A stretch of DNA of 61,834 nt from an uncultured Clostridium sp. (GTDB taxonomy: Bacteria > Bacillota > Clostridia > Lachnospirales > Lachnospiraceae). A program made the translations under genes and the position numbers. Within the stretch, counting starts at the first letter, position 1; each line of letters begins with the position of its first letter. The notes beneath the pieces are model-generated. The model was not told the DNA's origin and ran no database searches. It worked only from the letters and a program-made list of their open reading frames with translations. Location of the stretch: NCBI GenBank assembly GCA_946553025.1, contig CAMNRM010000028.1:1-61834 (forward strand), given 5' to 3'. Shown here in pieces: positions 24,370 to 34,126 of this stretch.

Positions 24370-25696
24370 CCTAAATCCACTATCACATAATTTTACAATA
24401 AAATCGTTGCTGAAATTTGCATTTCCGACAATTTTGATGATGATATTCATGGGGCTGTATACAGTCGTTGACACAATTTTTGTAGCACGGTTTGTAGATA
24501 CAAATGCACTTTCGGCATTGAATATTGTCTGCCCTGTTATCAATCTGATTGTCGGTCTTGGAACTATGCTTGCAACAGGAGGAAGCGCGATAGTAGCACG
24601 CAAAATGGGAGCAGGAGAACAAAGTAGGGCGGCACAGGATTTTACGCTGATTATTTCAGCGGGCATTTTGTTAGGTGTATTGATTGCAGTGTTGGGAACG
24701 GTTTTTATTGACAGGATTGTATGGGGACTTGGAGCAAGCAGTATTCTATTTCCATACTGTAAAGAATACCTTTTTATCCTGCTGTTATTCACGCCCGCAA
24801 GTATCCTGCAGGTGCTTTTTCAAAATTTAATCGTAACAGCGGGACGCCCCGGAATGGGTATGGTGCTTGGTATAAGCGCGGGAATCGCTAATATCTTACT
24901 GGACTATATTTTTATGGTGCCGCTTTCCATGGGTATTAAGGGGGCGGCGCTGGGTACGGGGATTGGCTATATGATACCGGCGGTAATTGGATTATGGTTC
25001 TTTTCCGCAAAGAAAGGCCATCTGCATTTCAGGAAGCCAGTCATCGATTTTTCCGTATTGGCGGAAAGCTGTACCAATGGTTTTTCGGAAATGGTAAGTC
25101 AGGCGGCAGCAGCGGTTACAACCTTCCTTTTTAACCACATTATGATGAAACTGCTTGGAGAAAACGGAGTTGCGGCAATCACAATCCTTATCTATACACA
25201 GTTTTTGCTGAGTGCCCTTTACCTTGGCTTTTCTATGGGCGTAGCCCCTGTTATCAGCTATAACTATGGGAAACAGGACGAAAAACAGCTAAAGAATGTG
25301 TTTTCTATTTGTATACGGTTCATTGTCTTTGTTTCTATCACGGTTTTTGCAATATCTTTGATTTTGGGTTCGCCACTGGTTGGTATTTTTGCAGAAAAGG
25401 AAACGCCTGTTTATGAAATTGCGCGAAATGGATTTTTGATTTTTCCCTTTAGCTTTCTGTTTTGCGGACTGAATATTTTTACTTCTGCCATGTTTACAGC
25501 CGTTTCAAACGGGAAGCTGTCAGCAATTTTATCCTTTCTGCGGACTTTCGGACTGATTACTGTGCTGCTCTTTACATTGCCGAATATTTTGGGCGTAACG
25601 GGTGTATGGCTTGCAGTACCGATAGCGGAGCTAATTACCATGATTGTAGCACTGGTTTTTCTTTATCAGAACAGGGAAAAGTATCGCTATATATAA
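24362..25696 (+). CDS. MATE-family efflux transporter
   Basis: Multidrug and toxin extrusion pump of 444 aa with about 12 membrane segments in two related halves, and MATE blocks near residues 10-60 (LLKFAFPTILMMIFMGLYTV) and VTAGRPGMG. The ATG at 24362 overlaps the preceding regulator-acetyltransferase gene; an earlier in-frame start at 24299 would overlap far more. Probably a cation-driven exporter of drugs or metabolites, with its substrate linked to the upstream fusion protein. Confidence 0.92.
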   Translation: MSDLNPLSHNFTIKSLLKFAFPTILMMIFMGLYTVVDTIFVARFVDTNALSALNIVCPVINLIVGLGTMLATGGSAIVARKMGAGEQSRAAQDFTLIISAGILLGVLIAVLGTVFIDRIVWGLGASSILFPYCKEYLFILLLFTPASILQVLFQNLIVTAGRPGMGMVLGISAGIANILLDYIFMVPLSMGIKGAALGTGIGYMIPAVIGLWFFSAKKGHLHFRKPVIDFSVLAESCTNGFSEMVSQAAAAVTTFLFNHIMMKLLGENGVAAITILIYTQFLLSALYLGFSMGVAPVISYNYGKQDEKQLKNVFSICIRFIVFVSITVFAISLILGSPLVGIFAEKETPVYEIARNGFLIFPFSFLFCGLNIFTSAMFTAVSNGKLSAILSFLRTFGLITVLLFTLPNILGVTGVWLAVPIAELITMIVALVFLYQNREKYRYI

Positions 25697-25701
25697 AAAG
25701 A

Positions 25702-25728
25702 AGTCAGAATTAATCTGGCTTTTTTTTA
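25702..25728 (+). terminator. Intrinsic terminator of the MATE operon
   Basis: AGTCAGA (25702-25708) pairs with TCTGGCT (25714-25720), followed by eight T residues. Confidence 0.8.
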
Positions 25729-25817
25729 CTTAAATATACTTCCATAACTATTAATTAGAATTCGACTCAAATTACCATGTTTTTTACTTTACTTGATTTT
25801 CAAGGTGATATTTTATA

Positions 25818-26285
25818 TCATTCCATAGAAACCAATGCAATTTTAAATTCTTCAAAGATTTTAAAACAGCTTTCAAAGATTTCATCCAAATCTTCATAAG
25901 TTCCAAATATTGGTTTTTTTATTCTGTAATCAGGGGCTATTAATAATCTGGAATATTCGCTAATTGGAAGTCCTAATATAAGATTACCCCTTTCTTTAAC
26001 AATCCAAACCAAATCTACCATTCCGTTATCCAGAATAATATTTGCGCTGAATGTATAATCTTTTATCTGTACTTCTTTTATTTTAAAGTATTTTTCTTTT
26101 GGTTCAAAAATCACCATATATCCATTTTGAGAAATACTTTCTATAATAATTTCTCCATCAAAATAACGTAATCTTTCGTCAGATGGGGTTCTTTTATCAT
26201 CGAAATGTTTTGATATCTGTTCATATTTATTTACAAAATCAATCTTGAATAATGCTTTTTTAATTTTGGGTCTTAATTCTATCAT
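25818..26285 (-). CDS. Hypothetical 155-residue protein
   Basis: Not recognised. The ATG has AAGGAAA upstream at good spacing, and the composition is AT-rich, Lys/Ile/Glu-rich and unlike the neighbouring core genes. No signal peptide or membrane segment. The C-terminus (TYEDLDEIFESCFKIFEEFK) looks like an amphipathic helix and the centre alternates short beta-like segments. It stands alone between a MATE operon and a ZIP gene. An orphan immunity protein is one possibility, but nothing proves it. Confidence 0.65.
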   Translation of the reverse strand: MIELRPKIKKALFKIDFVNKYEQISKHFDDKRTPSDERLRYFDGEIIIESISQNGYMVIFEPKEKYFKIKEVQIKDYTFSANIILDNGMVDLVWIVKERGNLILGLPISEYSRLLIAPDYRIKKPIFGTYEDLDEIFESCFKIFEEFKIALVSME

Positions 26286-26431
26286 TGCATTTCCTTCGTA
26301 GAACTTAATGTTTATTGTTTTTTAAAATTGTGTATAAGAAAAACCTTCAACCAATATATTTTCATTTCTTCTTTTTCTTTATCTACCACTGGCTCCTGGA
26401 TGACAATTTTTATTCCATCCTCTTCTTACCC

Positions 26432-26457
26432 GGGGAAGCCAAAGAACAGGCTTCCCC
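26432..26457. other. Strong hairpin downstream of the ZIP gene
   Basis: GGGGAAGCC (26432-26440) and GGCTTCCCC (26449-26457) form a perfect 9-bp stem with an 8-base loop. No adjacent T tract on either strand, so it may be an mRNA 3'-end stabiliser rather than a terminator. Confidence 0.6.
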
Positions 26458-26500
26458 TGATACCTACGCTCGTTTTCTTTTTTTTATTCTTATTCCTTCC

Positions 26501-27283
26501 TTACCCCAGAACAACATCCAAAACCATCATAATTAAAAAGCCTGCGCAGAATCCAATGGTTCCCAGGTCCGAATGTTCTCCTTCTGCGGATTCTGGAATC
26601 AACTCTTCCACTACCACATAAATCATTGCCCCTGCGGCAAAGGAAAGAAGGTAGGGAAGCACAGGGGTAATATAGGCGGACAAAAGCAGGGTGAGAAATG
26701 CCCCGATAGGTTCTACCACGCCGGAAGCACTGCCGCAGAGAAATGCTTTCGTCTTCTTCATCCCCACGCTTTTTAACGGCATGGAAACGATGGCTCCTTC
26801 CGGAAAGTTCTGAATGGCAATACCTACGGCTAATGCAAATGCCGCTGCCATGGTTATTCCTGTTTCTTTAGCCAGCACCCCGGCAAATACTACGCCCACG
26901 GCCATCCCCTCCGGCAGGTTGTGGAGCGTTACTGCCAGAACAAGCATGGTTGTTTTTGCCAGGGAGCTTGCCGGCCCTTCAGGGGCATCGGTTCCCAGGT
27001 GAAGATGCGGAATTATCCGATCCATCACCAGAAGGAAAAATATACCCAGGCAAAAACCGGCCACCCCCGGAAGAAATGATAACGTTCCCAGTTCCTCAGA
27101 CATATTCATTGCCGGAATTAATAAAGACCACACCGAGGCTGCCACCATTACCCCCGAGGCAAAGCCTAACAGGGCCTTCTGTACCCGCGCATTCAGTTCT
27201 CCCCGCAAAAAATACACACAGGCCGCACCTGCGGTTGTTCCTAAAAACGGAATTAAAATTCCCCAAACGATATCTATACTCAT
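26501..27283 (-). CDS. ZIP-family metal transporter
   Basis: 260 residues with about eight membrane segments. Metal-site motifs are HNLPEGMAVG and QNFPEGAIV in the fourth and fifth helices, as in ZIP/ZupT zinc importers. AAAGGAG precedes the ATG. Probably imports zinc or a similar divalent metal into the cytoplasm. Single gene, no metal regulator adjacent. Confidence 0.92.
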   Translation of the reverse strand: MSIDIVWGILIPFLGTTAGAACVYFLRGELNARVQKALLGFASGVMVAASVWSLLIPAMNMSEELGTLSFLPGVAGFCLGIFFLLVMDRIIPHLHLGTDAPEGPASSLAKTTMLVLAVTLHNLPEGMAVGVVFAGVLAKETGITMAAAFALAVGIAIQNFPEGAIVSMPLKSVGMKKTKAFLCGSASGVVEPIGAFLTLLLSAYITPVLPYLLSFAAGAMIYVVVEELIPESAEGEHSDLGTIGFCAGFLIMMVLDVVLG

Positions 27284-27339
27284 CAGCCATTCTCCTTTTA
27301 TAGTTTTCCAAGAATCCTGCAGACAGGCACCGGGATTTT

Positions 27340-27366
27340 CGTTGCCGTTCCCATGTCACAGCAACG
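27340..27366. repeat. Dispersed palindrome upstream of the ZIP gene
   Basis: CGTTGCCGTTCCCATGTCAC followed by AGCAACG: CGTTGC...GCAACG arms with the family spacing. Confidence 0.7.
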
Positions 27367-27461
27367 ATTATTCTTATCACTGCACCTGTTTGCAGAGTTA
27401 CATTAACCGTAACTTCTCTGTACCTATAGTATGGAAAAAAATGGCTTGTGTGCATAAAAAC

Positions 27462-27489
27462 CGTTACTGTTTACTCGTTCACAGCAACG
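27462..27489. repeat. Dispersed palindrome at the 3' end of the acyltransferase gene
   Basis: CGTTACTGTTTACTCGTTCA followed by CAGCAACG, 20 bases downstream of the acyltransferase stop codon. Confidence 0.8.
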
Positions 27490-27508
27490 AAAAACCAAAC
27501 GCTCTTAC

Positions 27509-29197
27509 TCAGCCCCGAACCGCTTCCCTCCGCTTAAAAAGCCGCCGGACAGCTCCTGCCGCCTGGCTGATTCCCCGCTCTAAGACAGCGATAACCATAT
27601 GATCGGTAAAAACGGCAAAAACAAACGAAAGCAGGCTGCATAAGCTTACGGAGAGCAGAACAAAGAACACCTTGGGCATAAGCGGGGACATGCCCTGGAT
27701 AAACAGGATATCATAGAGCACAAACCAGTGAATCAGCAATACGGAATAACTGTATTTGCCAAGAAAAAGCAAAAGCCCTTTGATTTTCTGCAGATAAGCC
27801 TCCAGGCAGAAAAACGCTGAATAAATCCCGCAGGCAATCAGCAGAACAAAGATCGATGTTCCAAAAACATAGCGGTTGCTGCTTCCTGCCGTCATGGAAA
27901 ATGCCACGCCCAGCACCAGACCCAGAACCCCCCCCATCATCCAGAGGCGGTCGTAGCGGCGCATCCAGCTTCGGTTCATCAGATAACCCAAAAGGAAAAC
28001 ACCTGTCCATCCGCTTAAAAATGTGGAAAATGCCAGGTCAAGCCTCCAGTAATGGCTTACGCTGTAGACAGTCATCAGCACAAGGATGAACAGGGTCAGA
28101 AGCTTTTCGGTCTGTTCCGAAGCATTCTTTAAAAGGCCGCGCAGCGGAAGCACCAGAACATACATGGCAAGAAGTTCAAAAACCATCCACAGATGCGGTG
28201 CCATACGCACGCTTCCCCGAAGCATCGATAACACATAGACGATTGTCCACTCCTGCACCGAAGCCTGTGATGCAGAGAGCAGGATAATATAAACCCCTCC
28301 GTAAACCAGAAGCGGGAGCACCACCTTCGCCAGCCGTTTTTGCACAAAAACCGAAAGACTCTCCTCCCTCCAGGGCAGGAGCAATGCCCCGCTTAACATA
28401 AAGAATAAAGGATTGCAGCTTATGGAGATAAACTGACCGATTAAAAACAGAAAATACACCCCTTTTTGTTCCTGGAGAACACTCATTTTTTCCAGGACAC
28501 CCCACACATGGACGACAATCACCATAAAGGTTGCAAAGACACGGATTCCGTCCATGTAAACCACCCGGGGCTTTCCTCCGCTTTCCCTTGCCTTCCCTGC
28601 TTTTTTCCCTTCTTCCCCTTTTGCGGCAAGGAATAGACTCCCGCAGACAAACAGAAAAAGAATAAGAATAAACCTTACCCCGTTTGCCTGTGAAAGCACC
28701 TGCTCTGCCCGTATCTGCGAAAAAGGAACGGACTTAACTCCCTCGATGGACTCCAGTATAAAATCTCCGTCAATCCCCAGACGATAGCTGTCCCAGGTTC
28801 CATAAGGAACGGAAAAATAAGCTTCCGTTGTCCCTTCCACAAGGTAAGCGTTTTTCTGCTGCAGCACATGGAATGCATCGCTCTGCGCGTAATAACAGGA
28901 AATATCCATCTCCTGGGCTAAAGGTTCTTTAAACCGAATATGAATATGCCCCAGATCCTCTTGAAGATGAAAAAGCATAAAGGGCTGTATCCCCGTTTTT
29001 ATCCAGACCGTTCCGTTTTCCCCTACAACATAGTCATTCCCGGATTCCGCAGCCAAAGGAAAGGCTGTTTTCTCATTTCCATAGCCCCTGTTCACCCGGT
29101 ACAAAGCAATAATCCCCTCGAATAAAACAGCCAGAACGATCCCCAAAACAAGTGCTGCTGCCCATTTCCATTTGTTTTTTTTCTTCATTTCTGCCAT
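27509..29197 (-). CDS. Membrane acyltransferase (acyltransferase-3 family) with N-terminal external domain
   Basis: 562 residues. A signal-anchor helix (about 10-32) is followed by an about 130-residue predicted external domain, a membrane segment (near 175-195), and then the acyltransferase-3 domain with about ten membrane helices, beginning with VVYMDGIRVFATFMVIVVHV, which holds the family active-site His, and ending near 540. Such proteins acetylate or acylate surface polysaccharides or peptidoglycan. The acceptor is unknown. AAGGGGAAGG precedes the start. Confidence 0.85.
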   Translation of the reverse strand: MAEMKKKNKWKWAAALVLGIVLAVLFEGIIALYRVNRGYGNEKTAFPLAAESGNDYVVGENGTVWIKTGIQPFMLFHLQEDLGHIHIRFKEPLAQEMDISCYYAQSDAFHVLQQKNAYLVEGTTEAYFSVPYGTWDSYRLGIDGDFILESIEGVKSVPFSQIRAEQVLSQANGVRFILILFLFVCGSLFLAAKGEEGKKAGKARESGGKPRVVYMDGIRVFATFMVIVVHVWGVLEKMSVLQEQKGVYFLFLIGQFISISCNPLFFMLSGALLLPWREESLSVFVQKRLAKVVLPLLVYGGVYIILLSASQASVQEWTIVYVLSMLRGSVRMAPHLWMVFELLAMYVLVLPLRGLLKNASEQTEKLLTLFILVLMTVYSVSHYWRLDLAFSTFLSGWTGVFLLGYLMNRSWMRRYDRLWMMGGVLGLVLGVAFSMTAGSSNRYVFGTSIFVLLIACGIYSAFFCLEAYLQKIKGLLLFLGKYSYSVLLIHWFVLYDILFIQGMSPLMPKVFFVLLSVSLCSLLSFVFAVFTDHMVIAVLERGISQAAGAVRRLFKRREAVRG

Positions 29198-29296
29198 AAT
29201 CCTTCCCCTTAAATCTTTTGTGCCAGTGCGTGTCTACCGTCAGAGCAGCCCTTCTTTCGCCTCCAAAGTAAACCAAATCCTCATGCGCAGCTAAGC

Positions 29297-29333
29297 AAAA
29301 GAGCAGACTACACATGCTCTGTATACTCTGCTC
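29297..29333 (-). terminator. Intrinsic terminator downstream of rpoD
   Basis: Minus strand: GAGCAGA (29333-29327) and TCTGCTC (29307-29301) followed by TTTT. Located about 50 bases after the rpoD stop codon. Confidence 0.7.
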
Positions 29334-29381
29334 CGCATTTAACCTGTCTTTATTTATCCGTATTCCCTGCCTGGAATGATC

Positions 29382-30512
29382 CTACAGAAAGTCCCGGATT
29401 CTCTTGCTTCTTACGGGATTCCGAAGCTTTCTTAATGCCTTGGCCTCAATCTGGCGTATCCTCTCTCTGGTTACGTTAAACTCTTTTCCCACTTCCTCTA
29501 AGGTTCTGGGATGTCCGTCCTCCAAACCAAAACGCAGCACGATAACCTGGCGTTCCCTCTCTTTCAGATCCCCTAAAAGCGCATCGATGTGCTCTCTGAG
29601 CATTACCGATTCCACGTTCCCTTCCGGCGTAACCACGTTGCTGTCCGCCACGAAATCACCTAAGTTGGAATCATCCTCTTCGCCGATAGGTGTTTCCAGG
29701 GAAGCAGGCTCTCTGGCAATCTGCATAATTTCCATTACCTTATCTTCCGACATCTCCAGGGCGTCAGCCAGTTCTGCCACAGAAGGTTCATAGCCCAGTT
29801 CCAGGGTAAGTTTCCTCTGCATCTTGGACATCTTATTGATGGTTTCGACCATATGCACCGGGACGCGGATGGTTCGCGCCTGATCAGCCAGCGCTCTTGT
29901 AACTGACTGACGAATCCACCAGGTAGCATATGTACTTAGCTTGTACCCTTTTGTATAGTCAAATTTTTCCACACCTTTAATCAGGCCGAGATTTCCCTCC
30001 TGCACCAAATCCAGGAAACTCATCCCTCTTCCGGTATATCGCTTGGCAATGCTGACCACAAGGCGCAGGTTTGCTTCAATCAGGCGCTCCTTGGCATACT
30101 CATCGCCTTCTGCCTTTCTCCTTGCCAGTCTTAATTCTTCCTCTGCGCTGAGCAGGGGTACCGTTCCGATTTCCTTCAGATACATCCGCACCGGATCTTC
30201 TGTCCCTATACCTTCCAAAAGGTCAACGGCATCCAGGTCAATATCCAATTCTTCATCTTCTGCATCTTTCATGAAGCTATCGTCTGCGTCGTCCAGAAGC
30301 AATGAATCGTCAGATAATGCATTCTCATCCAGTATCGGAACCACGTCAATGTTGCGGTTCTCCAGATACGTATAAATCTGGTCCATCTGCTCCGGGGACA
30401 GGCTGTCGCCAGCAAAGAAATCATTAATTTCCGTTGCATCCAGGGCATTGTGCCTTGTCTTGGCGAATTCAACGAGTTTGCCCAGCTTCTCTAAAAAATT
30501 GTCCTTCTCCAC
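29382..30512 (-). CDS. rpoD: RNA polymerase primary sigma factor RpoD (SigA)
   Basis: 376 residues. Region 1.1 is acidic (about 1-95). Region 1.2 starts at [20 protein letters not shown]; region 2 has [20 protein letters not shown] and the -10-binding helix [20 protein letters not shown]; region 4 has [20 protein letters not shown], which reads the -35. Start appears to be GTG at 30512, behind AAAGGACG. The gene is not beside dnaG here; its upstream neighbour is a lipid kinase. Confidence 0.98.
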   Translation of the reverse strand: MEKDNFLEKLGKLVEFAKTRHNALDATEINDFFAGDSLSPEQMDQIYTYLENRNIDVVPILDENALSDDSLLLDDADDSFMKDAEDEELDIDLDAVDLLEGIGTEDPVRMYLKEIGTVPLLSAEEELRLARRKAEGDEYAKERLIEANLRLVVSIAKRYTGRGMSFLDLVQEGNLGLIKGVEKFDYTKGYKLSTYATWWIRQSVTRALADQARTIRVPVHMVETINKMSKMQRKLTLELGYEPSVAELADALEMSEDKVMEIMQIAREPASLETPIGEEDDSNLGDFVADSNVVTPEGNVESVMLREHIDALLGDLKERERQVIVLRFGLEDGHPRTLEEVGKEFNVTRERIRQIEAKALRKLRNPVRSKRIRDFL

Positions 30513-30606
30513 TTAATACGTCCTTTCGCACTTTGGTTACTACTGCCATTAAGTTTATTCTAAGATAACAATTCCTACACAACTCTTCATTATATACGAA
30601 AAGAAA

Positions 30607-31560
30607 TCATTTTTCAACAATTTTCTCGATTTTCATGGAAAGAAATCCTTTTATTTCCGGTTCGGGCTTTGGCGGCTGGATAAGAATGTCCATCCTCTCT
30701 TTCAGATTGACAATCTCCGCTTCCTTAAAGCTTCCGCCAAACTCCCCGTCCAGCACCCAGTCCACCGGAGTTTCGGCTGTGAATTTCAGCTTCCTGGTTT
30801 TAAACTTAAAGACATAGTCATTTGGTTCTTCTTTTAAAAACATATAGGAAATAATATTGCTTAAATCGATGGGTGTCCTGGGCCTGCGGATAAGCAGGAC
30901 TTCAAACTCCCCGTCGTTTAATGCCACAGACTGCGTTACCAGCCCCTTAAAGCCGCCCACGCTGATGGTATTCGTTACCATGCCAAAAACAAACTCTTCT
31001 TCGAGCACTTCATCGTCCCATTCCACCTTCATCGGATAGGTCTTCAGCGAAACAAGGCTTTTTACCCCCTCAAGAATATACGCCTGATGCCCTAAAATAT
31101 TCTTCTTATCCTGTGGTGTCTGGTAAGAAACCTCCGTAAAAGCGCCAAAAGCAGCGATATAGACAAAATGCTGTTTCTGACAGAACTGCCCGATATCAAT
31201 CGAAAACGGATTTCCTGCCACTGCATTTGCCGCCGCCTCCATCATATCCCGGGGAATCCTTAAGCTGGAAGCATAGTCATTCGTGGAACCGGCAGGGATG
31301 TAGCCCAAGAGCGGAGGCTTTTCCAGTTCCACCAGCCCGCTGATAACCTCATTCAGTGTTCCGTCCCCGCCGCTGCAGACCACCAGTTCATGCTCCCCGC
31401 CGTACTTTTCGGCTATGGCTGTGGCGTCCTTGGGCGACTGGGTAATATGAACCTGTACCTGCCAGCCTTCCCTGGAAAATAAATCCAAAATTTCCAGCAG
31501 CCTGGTTTTTATCTGTTCCCGGCCGGACCGGGGATTAACAATAAAAAGCATTCTCTTCAT
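30607..31560 (-). CDS. YegS/DgkB-type diacylglycerol/lipid kinase
   Basis: 317 residues. The diacylglycerol kinase catalytic domain begins MLFIVNPRSGREQ, with the nucleotide-binding VVCSGGDGTLNEVISGL near 80 and YIPAGSTNDYASSL near 107. Soluble, membrane-associated kinase family that phosphorylates diacylglycerol or related lipids, probably recycling lipid-turnover products. The Shine-Dalgarno is modest (AGGCGG). Confidence 0.9.
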   Translation of the reverse strand: MKRMLFIVNPRSGREQIKTRLLEILDLFSREGWQVQVHITQSPKDATAIAEKYGGEHELVVCSGGDGTLNEVISGLVELEKPPLLGYIPAGSTNDYASSLRIPRDMMEAAANAVAGNPFSIDIGQFCQKQHFVYIAAFGAFTEVSYQTPQDKKNILGHQAYILEGVKSLVSLKTYPMKVEWDDEVLEEEFVFGMVTNTISVGGFKGLVTQSVALNDGEFEVLLIRRPRTPIDLSNIISYMFLKEEPNDYVFKFKTRKLKFTAETPVDWVLDGEFGGSFKEAEIVNLKERMDILIQPPKPEPEIKGFLSMKIEKIVEK

Positions 31561-31588
31561 CGAAACAACCGCCTTTTTCTTAGTTTAC

Positions 31589-32746
31589 CTATAACAGAGC
31601 CTTCTTATACGCTAAAAATGCACTGGGAATGGGATATTTTTCTTCTAAATCCCGAATATCCGCGCAAATCCAGGTTTCAGGCAGTTCATCGGCCATCTCA
31701 ATGCGGTAGCCGACCATCCTCCACTCCACATGAGAAAAGATGTGCTTAGCCTCGCCAAGCGCGTACACCGACTGCACAACCCCCGGTTCCAGCCCCAGTT
31801 TCTCTTCTGCCTGGTAGGGCGTATAGATCATTGCCGTTCCTTCCTGGTTGGGAAATTCATAGAGCGAGGCCAAAAGCCCGTGATCCGGACGTTTCTGCAG
31901 GGCCACTTTGGTTTTATTGCAGATCACAAACACGGTTTTTTCTTCAATCCGGCGTGCCTTTTTTGCGGATTTTACCGGAATTTTATCCCACAGCCCCTGC
32001 TTTGCCGACACGCACAGATGAGCCAGGGGACATTCCCTGCACCGCGGCTCCCCTTTAGGAAGGCAGAGCATGGCTCCCACCTCGAATAAGCCCTGGTTAA
32101 AGATCCCCGGCCGTTCTTTATCCATGTTTTCTTTAAGCAGCCCGGCAAAACGCTTTTTTGTCTTATCCAGACCCACATCCTCAAAGCTTCCCAAAAGCCT
32201 GGAAAGCACGCGAAGGGCATTTCCGTCAACTGCGGGCACAGGGATGCCAAAGGCCAGGGAAGCAACGGCTCCTGCCGTGTATTCGCCAATCCCCGGAAGC
32301 TTGCGCAGGGCTTCATAGGAGGCAGGAAGGATGCCCTGATAATCCTTACAGACCTTCACCGCCGCTGCCTTTAGGTTTTTTGCCCGCCGGTAATAGCCAA
32401 GCCCCTCCCACATCTTCATCAGGATGTCGTCCTCCGCTCCGGCTAACGCCTCAATCGAAGGAAACTTTTCCATCCAACGCTGATAATAAGGCTTCACCGC
32501 TTCCACCCGGGTCTGCTGAAGCATAATTTCCGACACCCACACCTGATAGGGAGAGGGGTTTTTCCTCCAGGGAAGATCTCTGGCATTTTGTTCAAACCAT
32601 GCATTCATGGAAAACTTCATCGCCCGGATGCGTTCCCCCTCAGAAAGCCCTTCTTTTTCTTCCTGTTCTTTCTCTTTATGCTGCTCTCCTGCCCGCTCTC
32701 TCCGGTCTTTCTCTTCCTGCGCTTTCCCGATGCTCTCCCTATACAT
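31589..32746 (-). CDS. mutY: A/G-specific adenine DNA glycosylase MutY
   Basis: Removes adenine mispaired with 8-oxoguanine. An N-terminal charged extension (about 40 residues) precedes the glycosylase domain: LPWRKNPSPYQVWVSEIMLQ, helix-hairpin-helix LRKLPGIGEYTAGAVAS followed by the catalytic Asp in VDGNALRVLSR, and an iron-sulfur loop CRECPLAHLC. A C-terminal NUDIX-like 8-oxoG domain ends the protein. The ATG at 32746 overlaps the birA stop by eight bases; an earlier in-frame start at 32839 would lie deep in birA. About 385 aa. Confidence 0.96.
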   Translation of the reverse strand: MYRESIGKAQEEKDRRERAGEQHKEKEQEEKEGLSEGERIRAMKFSMNAWFEQNARDLPWRKNPSPYQVWVSEIMLQQTRVEAVKPYYQRWMEKFPSIEALAGAEDDILMKMWEGLGYYRRAKNLKAAAVKVCKDYQGILPASYEALRKLPGIGEYTAGAVASLAFGIPVPAVDGNALRVLSRLLGSFEDVGLDKTKKRFAGLLKENMDKERPGIFNQGLFEVGAMLCLPKGEPRCRECPLAHLCVSAKQGLWDKIPVKSAKKARRIEEKTVFVICNKTKVALQKRPDHGLLASLYEFPNQEGTAMIYTPYQAEEKLGLEPGVVQSVYALGEAKHIFSHVEWRMVGYRIEMADELPETWICADIRDLEEKYPIPSAFLAYKKALL

Positions 32747-33725
32747 AGCCGTAAATCCCCCGCACGGAAACTTCACCGGAGAGAACCGTTTTTTTGCTGC
32801 CGTCGCCAAGTTCAACCAGAAGCTGTCCTTTATTATCAATGCCCCGGCAGATGCCCTTATACTCCCCTGCCGGATCTAAAACCAGAACCTCCCGTCCCAG
32901 ATTTGCCAGCATCCCTTCATATTCTTCCTTTAATTCCGAAAAATCTCCGGAAAGCAAAAACCTTTCATAGTAATGCTCAAACCGCTTCATACAGGAAGCA
33001 ATCAGAGCACTGCGGCTGATTTCTTCTGGTTTTTTGCTCTCCAGCTTCAGCGAAGTTGCCGTTTCCTGAATTTCCTGCGGAAAGCTGGTCTGGTTGACAT
33101 TGATTCCTATTCCGGTGAAAATATAGTGAATCTCTTCCAGCTCCGTACTCATCTCGGTAAGAATACCGCAGATCTTCTTTCCGCCAATCACCAGATCGTT
33201 AGGCCACTTAATCGCAGAGTTCAACCCGGTTTCCTCCCGAATTGCCGTCACGCAGGCCATACCCGCCAGCAGGGTGAGCATAGACGCACTGTAGGGCGGA
33301 ATCTTCGGGCGAAGCAGGTAACTCATGTAAATACTGCTTCCCGCAGGTGAAGACCAGCTTCTTCCCCTTCTTCCCTTCCCTGCGGTCTGGCTTTCTGCCA
33401 CTACAAGCGTTCCTTCCGGACTTCCTGCCTCGGCCAGCTTCTTGATCTGGATATTCGTGGAATCCGTTTCCCGAAAATAAACCAGCTTCCTTCCCATGTA
33501 CTTCGTCTTTAAAAGACTTCCTATCTGCGCCCCGCCAATCCCGTCCTCCACGGACAGCAGGCGGTAGCCCTTGTTCCGCACAGCCTCGATCCGGCAGCCT
33601 TCCTCTTCAAGCTGCTTCACCGCCTTCCAGACCGCCGTCCTGGACACGCCAAGCTGACTGCAGAGGGCCTGTCCGGACACATAGCCGCCGTTTTCCTTTA
33701 ATATGGTCAATATCTTTGTCTTCAT
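32739..33725 (-). CDS. birA: Bifunctional biotin-protein ligase/repressor BirA
   Basis: 328 residues. Winged helix at the N-terminus (GQALCSQLGVSRTAVWKAVK), then the ligase domain with ETDSTNIQIK, the biotinyl-AMP loop AGKGRRGRSWSSPAG, KWPNDLVIGGKKICGIL, and a C-terminal SH3-like domain. Attaches biotin to carboxylase carrier proteins and can repress biotin genes. It is coupled to mutY downstream. Confidence 0.96.
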   Translation of the reverse strand: MKTKILTILKENGGYVSGQALCSQLGVSRTAVWKAVKQLEEEGCRIEAVRNKGYRLLSVEDGIGGAQIGSLLKTKYMGRKLVYFRETDSTNIQIKKLAEAGSPEGTLVVAESQTAGKGRRGRSWSSPAGSSIYMSYLLRPKIPPYSASMLTLLAGMACVTAIREETGLNSAIKWPNDLVIGGKKICGILTEMSTELEEIHYIFTGIGINVNQTSFPQEIQETATSLKLESKKPEEISRSALIASCMKRFEHYYERFLLSGDFSELKEEYEGMLANLGREVLVLDPAGEYKGICRGIDNKGQLLVELGDGSKKTVLSGEVSVRGIYGYV

Positions 33726-33741
33726 CCTCTAATCGCCCGTC

Positions 33742-34056
33742 CTACCTCCATATACTGAATGCGCTGATTCCCGAAAGTACAGCCAGGGCAATTCCAAAGA
33801 AAAGAAGCCCTGCCCCCCCGGCGATTCTTTTTTTATCCCGTCCGCTCTGACGAATTTTTACCCAGCCGTTGACCAGGTTTAACACGGCAGCCAGCATAAA
33901 AATCACAGGAAAGAGAACCAGATTATTTTCTGCATTCAAAAATGAAATCACGGCTAAGATAACGATAATACTTCCTATGCCGATGTGGAGCACATCCAGG
34001 AAAAATCCCATCCTCCTGCTGGTGCGGCTCCGTCCGTTTGCTCCTTGTCCCTGCAT
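33742..34056 (-). CDS. Small membrane protein of unknown function
   Basis: 104 residues with three hydrophobic segments (about 17-40, 46-66, 79-103) and a positively charged N-terminus and inner loop. AAGGAAG precedes the ATG. Resembles an uncharacterised Lachnospiraceae membrane family, but I cannot name a function. It lies between argF and birA on the same strand, 16 bases from birA. Confidence 0.8.
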   Translation of the reverse strand: MQGQGANGRSRTSRRMGFFLDVLHIGIGSIIVILAVISFLNAENNLVLFPVIFMLAAVLNLVNGWVKIRQSGRDKKRIAGGAGLLFFGIALAVLSGISAFSIWR

Positions 34057-34126
34057 AAACCTACTTCCTTTGCTTTTAAGTATGTAGCCGTGTAGCTTTT
34101 CGGCTGAACATCAATAAAACAGCATA

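Noticed and set aside
24295-24792. Minus-strand open frame of 165 codons opposite the MATE gene
   Set aside because: Shadow of the MATE coding sequence; no ribosome binding site.
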